From the NCBI GenBank assembly GCA_035326025.1, contig DAOKYT010000002.1, positions 1 to 64,000 of the forward strand: DNA of 64,000 nt. Reading direction: 5' to 3'. The stretch's first letter is position 1. Every line of letters begins with the position of its first letter. A program made the translations under genes and the position numbers. This stretch comes from Amarobacter sp035326025. GTDB taxonomy: Bacteria; Chloroflexota; Dehalococcoidia; Tepidiformales; Tepidiformaceae. Shown here in pieces: positions 61,784-64,000 of this stretch. The notes under the pieces were generated by a model that ran no database searches, had not been told where the DNA came from, and saw only the letters and a program-made list of their open reading frames with translations.

Positions 61784-62692
61784 GTGGCATTTGCCGCGGG
61801 CTCTCGTCAGTTCGGCCTGCCGGCCAGGCACCCGCCGCGTGCTCTCGGGGCCATCCGGCGGTTCGGCCGCCAGCAGCCAGTCGCCGCTGCCTCGGCCGTG
61901 TTGCTGCTGCTCATCTGCATCCCCGTGATCGCAGCCTCGATCGTCGCTCCCTATGCCCCGAACGAGGTGAGCCTCGCTGCCCGGCTCAGCGGTCCAAGTG
62001 GCCAACACTGGCTGGGGACCGACCAGTTCGGGCGCGACGTGCTGAGCCGGCTCCTCTTCGGTGGACGGACATCGCTCGCCGCTGGCATCGGCGCCACCGC
62101 CCTCGGCGTATCCGTGGGCGTACTCCTTGGCCTCATCGGGGGCTATGCAGGCGGCTTCGCCGACATGGCAATCCAACGTCTGATGGATGCCATCATGGCA
62201 CTCCCGCCGATCATTCTGCTCATGGTCCTGGCCTCGATGCTCAGCCCGAGCATCTGGAACCTGATCTTCGGCATCGCCATCTTCGTCGCCCCGGGATCAT
62301 CGCGGATTGTTCGCGGCGCCGTCGTCGGCGTGAAGGAGATGGCATTCGTCGAAGCAGCCCGGAGCGTGGGAGCGTCGCCCCTTCGTCTCGTCTTGCGCCA
62401 CATCCTGCCGAACGTCGTCGCGCCCATCATCGTTATCGCATCAATCAGCGTGGGCTCGGTGATCCTTGCGGAAGCAGCCCTTGGGTTCCTCGGACTGAGC
62501 GTCCGCCAGCCCACCGCGACCTGGGGAAACATGCTCAACACCGGGGCGCAGTCCTATATGGAAAAGGCACCCTGGCTCGCGATCGCCCCGGGCATCGCCA
62601 TCGGCCTCACCGTGTTCTCCATCAACTTGCTCGGTGACGGCCTGCGCGACGCCCTCGATCCCCGCCTGCGCGGCCGTTCACGCATGTCCTGA
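61784..62692 (+). CDS. ABC transporter permease, DppC/OppC type
   Basis: A 302-residue permease. An N-terminal cytosolic extension and first helix (VAAASAVLLLLICIPVIAAS) precede the periplasmic LGTDQFGRDVLSRLLFGGRTS signature. The EAA loop is AFVEAARSVGASPLRLVLRHI. GTG start after AGGAGG. No ATPase gene follows in the window. Confidence 0.93.
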   Translation: MAFAAGSRQFGLPARHPPRALGAIRRFGRQQPVAAASAVLLLLICIPVIAASIVAPYAPNEVSLAARLSGPSGQHWLGTDQFGRDVLSRLLFGGRTSLAAGIGATALGVSVGVLLGLIGGYAGGFADMAIQRLMDAIMALPPIILLMVLASMLSPSIWNLIFGIAIFVAPGSSRIVRGAVVGVKEMAFVEAARSVGASPLRLVLRHILPNVVAPIIVIASISVGSVILAEAALGFLGLSVRQPTATWGNMLNTGAQSYMEKAPWLAIAPGIAIGLTVFSINLLGDGLRDALDPRLRGRSRMS

Positions 62693-62734
62693 CCCATGCC
62701 CGGCTCACCTCCCGGCTGATGGGGGAGGAAACCT

Positions 62735-63244
62735 GTGGGAAGAAAACGGGGCGATCCGAAGAAGGCGGACCAGTCGCTTCCTCCTGCCCCAACGGCCGAT
62801 CGAGCGCGAGACGGTGCGGAAGTTGCTCGAAGCTCGGACGCGCCCCGCGATGCCAACGTCATCAAGGCCCGCCAGATTGTCATCCGGCGCGAGAGGGCCG
62901 AGCCGCGCGTGTCCGGGGGCGATCGCCCGGCGTATCGGCCACCGGCGCTTGCATTTCGCGCCCGTCCTCATCCTCCGGCAGAGCGAGCGCTCTACCAAAA
63001 CAGGCCTGCCACCGTGCTCGCCAGGGCCCGGGCGCGCCGCATCGGCGTCGTTGTCGAGGCCAGCGAAGGCATGCTGGGATTCTCGCTCACACGCGAACCC
63101 GGCAGCCTGGGGGCCTCGTTCCATGCGCGCTCCGAAGCGAGCCCCCTGGCCCGCTCGATCAGGGCGAGCTCCCGCTCCCGGCGCCCGCTGTGCTGGAGCC
63201 CCGGCAGTGCAGCCCGGCGTCGGGCGGGCGTCACCGGTTGTTAA
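62735..63244 (+). CDS. Hypothetical protein, unrecognised
   Basis: A 169-residue frame. GGGGAGGAAACCT is a strong ribosome site before GTG 62735, 42 bases after the permease stop, and third-codon GC is fairly high from about codon 35 on. The product is basic, with a VIKARQIVIRRERAE stretch and RRIGVVVEASEGMLGFSL later. I recognise no family; the Arg-rich ends make the call tentative. Confidence 0.35.
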   Translation: MGRKRGDPKKADQSLPPAPTADRARDGAEVARSSDAPRDANVIKARQIVIRRERAEPRVSGGDRPAYRPPALAFRARPHPPAERALYQNRPATVLARARARRIGVVVEASEGMLGFSLTREPGSLGASFHARSEASPLARSIRASSRSRRPLCWSPGSAARRRAGVTGC

Positions 63245-63313
63245 CGCTTCGCTTTCCCGGGTGCCCCGCAACTGCACCCGCGCCGCTCCTGGAATGCTCC
63301 GAAAACAGTGGTG

Positions 63314-63898
63314 ATGGCAAACGAGCGACGTGCTGAGACTGGAGACAACGCCATCACGTCGAGACTGACTCCCGACGGTTGGGCGCTGGCTTGCGGCGCG
63401 CCAGGCTGCGAGATCGTCCTGGCCGACGTCGCCTGGATCGACATCAACTACAACATGGCCACCAATATCGCCGAATCACAGGCAAGCCCACCCGACCTGT
63501 TCGACCTGCCGGCGCCGCACCTGCGCCGATACCGCCTCGGCGTGATGTTCCCGTTCGACTGGACGTGGTCTTCGGACCTGAAGCTGTGGAGCCTGGAGGG
63601 GACCCGTCCGGCCGGCCGGCGGCCGGTGGCACGCTCCCTCCGCATCGTCCGCGGCAATTGGAACACCGCCGAACTCGGCCAGCTGGGCGCGCCGCCCTTC
63701 ACCATTCGCTGTTGGGGCTGCGGCACGTTGCAGGACGTCGCTCCGTACCGCCGCAAGGGGACGCCACCACTGATGGCGGCGAGCGATGCGGAAACGGCGC
63801 GCGAGGCTCCGGCCGCTTCTCCCGGGGCTCCGGTCCCCGTCCGCAAGACGCTCTACGGCCCGGTGGTCGGCCGCCGGCCGTTGCGCAGGCCCCGCTAA
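63314..63898 (+). CDS. Hypothetical protein with CxxC pair
   Basis: A protein of about 194 residues with ALACGAPGCEIVL and FTIRCWGCGTLQDV, so four cysteines in two pairs may bind zinc. A central Trp-rich stretch (FPFDWTWSSDLKLWSLEG) and an Ala/Pro-rich tail are seen. No family recognised. ATG 63314 is preceded by two in-frame GTGs that could also start it. Confidence 0.6.
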   Translation: MANERRAETGDNAITSRLTPDGWALACGAPGCEIVLADVAWIDINYNMATNIAESQASPPDLFDLPAPHLRRYRLGVMFPFDWTWSSDLKLWSLEGTRPAGRRPVARSLRIVRGNWNTAELGQLGAPPFTIRCWGCGTLQDVAPYRRKGTPPLMAASDAETAREAPAASPGAPVPVRKTLYGPVVGRRPLRRPR

Positions 63899-64000
63899 GT
63901 CCCTATCCCCCGGCGATCCTCCCGGTCCCGCCCAAGGTTGCCGCCTGGCGCGCCGGGCGGCTGGAACGCCAGCTCATCGGGCCAGGCGCCGGGCTTGAGG
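63895..64000 (-). CDS. Possible 3' end of a gene running off the window
   Basis: On the minus strand an open frame enters from the right edge and stops at TAG 63897-63895. The visible end reads LKPGAWPDELAFQPPGAPGG, then NLGRDREDRRGIGT. It is convergent with, and overlaps, the preceding stop by three bases. Too short to identify. Confidence 0.3.
   Translation of the reverse strand, partial: LKPGAWPDELAFQPPGAPGGNLGRDREDRRGIGT

Overview
This is a high-GC bacterial chromosome segment, most likely from a Chloroflexota (Dehalococcoidia-like) lineage. I infer that from several things: small zinc-ribbon and membrane families I associate with that phylum (DUF5679, DUF5656), a class-A RNase P RNA, a stand-alone FlgM-like protein, and many genes whose start codon sits six bases after a TANNNT -10 box. 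A 100-N run at 44057-44156 shows this is a draft scaffold or metagenome bin. The flanks of that gap share an identical 55-bp sequence, so the gap is probably an unmerged contig overlap.

Layout. 0-8.3 kb: tRNA-Pro, two MFS exporters, exonuclease III, a tiny C2H2 protein, a DUF5656 membrane protein, an amidohydrolase and priA. 8.4-14 kb: a fatty-acid cluster (fabD, two fabF-type synthases, acpP), then an alpha/beta hydrolase with Cys at the nucleophile position and a frameshifted patatin-like gene. 14-20.7 kb: a cysteine desulfurase diverging from nusA-rnpM-infB-rbfA-truB, which is preceded by an intrinsic terminator hairpin, then a DUF5679 gene with its own promoter and terminator. 20.6-24.6 kb: a leftward run of HisN-type phosphatase, aldo/keto reductase, a small membrane protein and a GSA-aminomutase-like aminotransferase. 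24.8-29.5 kb: lpdA-pdhA-pdhB-pdhC, a complete 2-oxoacid dehydrogenase complex.

29.4-42.6 kb: TesB thioesterase, RNHCP protein, GNAT, a MoxR/Mg-chelatase-type AAA ATPase, mobA diverging from yqeC, an M20 peptidase, a tyrosine phosphatase, a PAS protein, a divergent DAHP synthase, a thioredoxin-TPR protein, rnpB, a FlgM-like protein, a DEAD-box helicase lacking a usual start codon, and infA. 42.6-50.3 kb: two acyl-CoA dehydrogenases, a phosphotransferase spanning the gap, polA and a flavin amine oxidase. 50.6-54.5 kb: a molybdenum hydroxylase operon (FAD, 2Fe-2S and Mo subunits plus a MoaD-like protein), which fits the mobA/yqeC maturation genes. 54.6-64 kb: DUF2207 protein, a VOC protein behind a promoter carrying a GAAC-N4-GTTC operator, a glycerophosphodiesterase, a metallo-beta-lactamase-fold protein, a Tat-type lipoprotein with two oligopeptide-type permeases, and unknown genes.

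I found no CRISPR array, prophage, insertion sequence or defence island. The most interesting signals are regulatory (recurrent leaderless promoters, the SOS-like operator, the nusA attenuator) and structural (broken patatin, false gap, a kinase lacking its catalytic loop). I do not see a convincing new multi-gene system.
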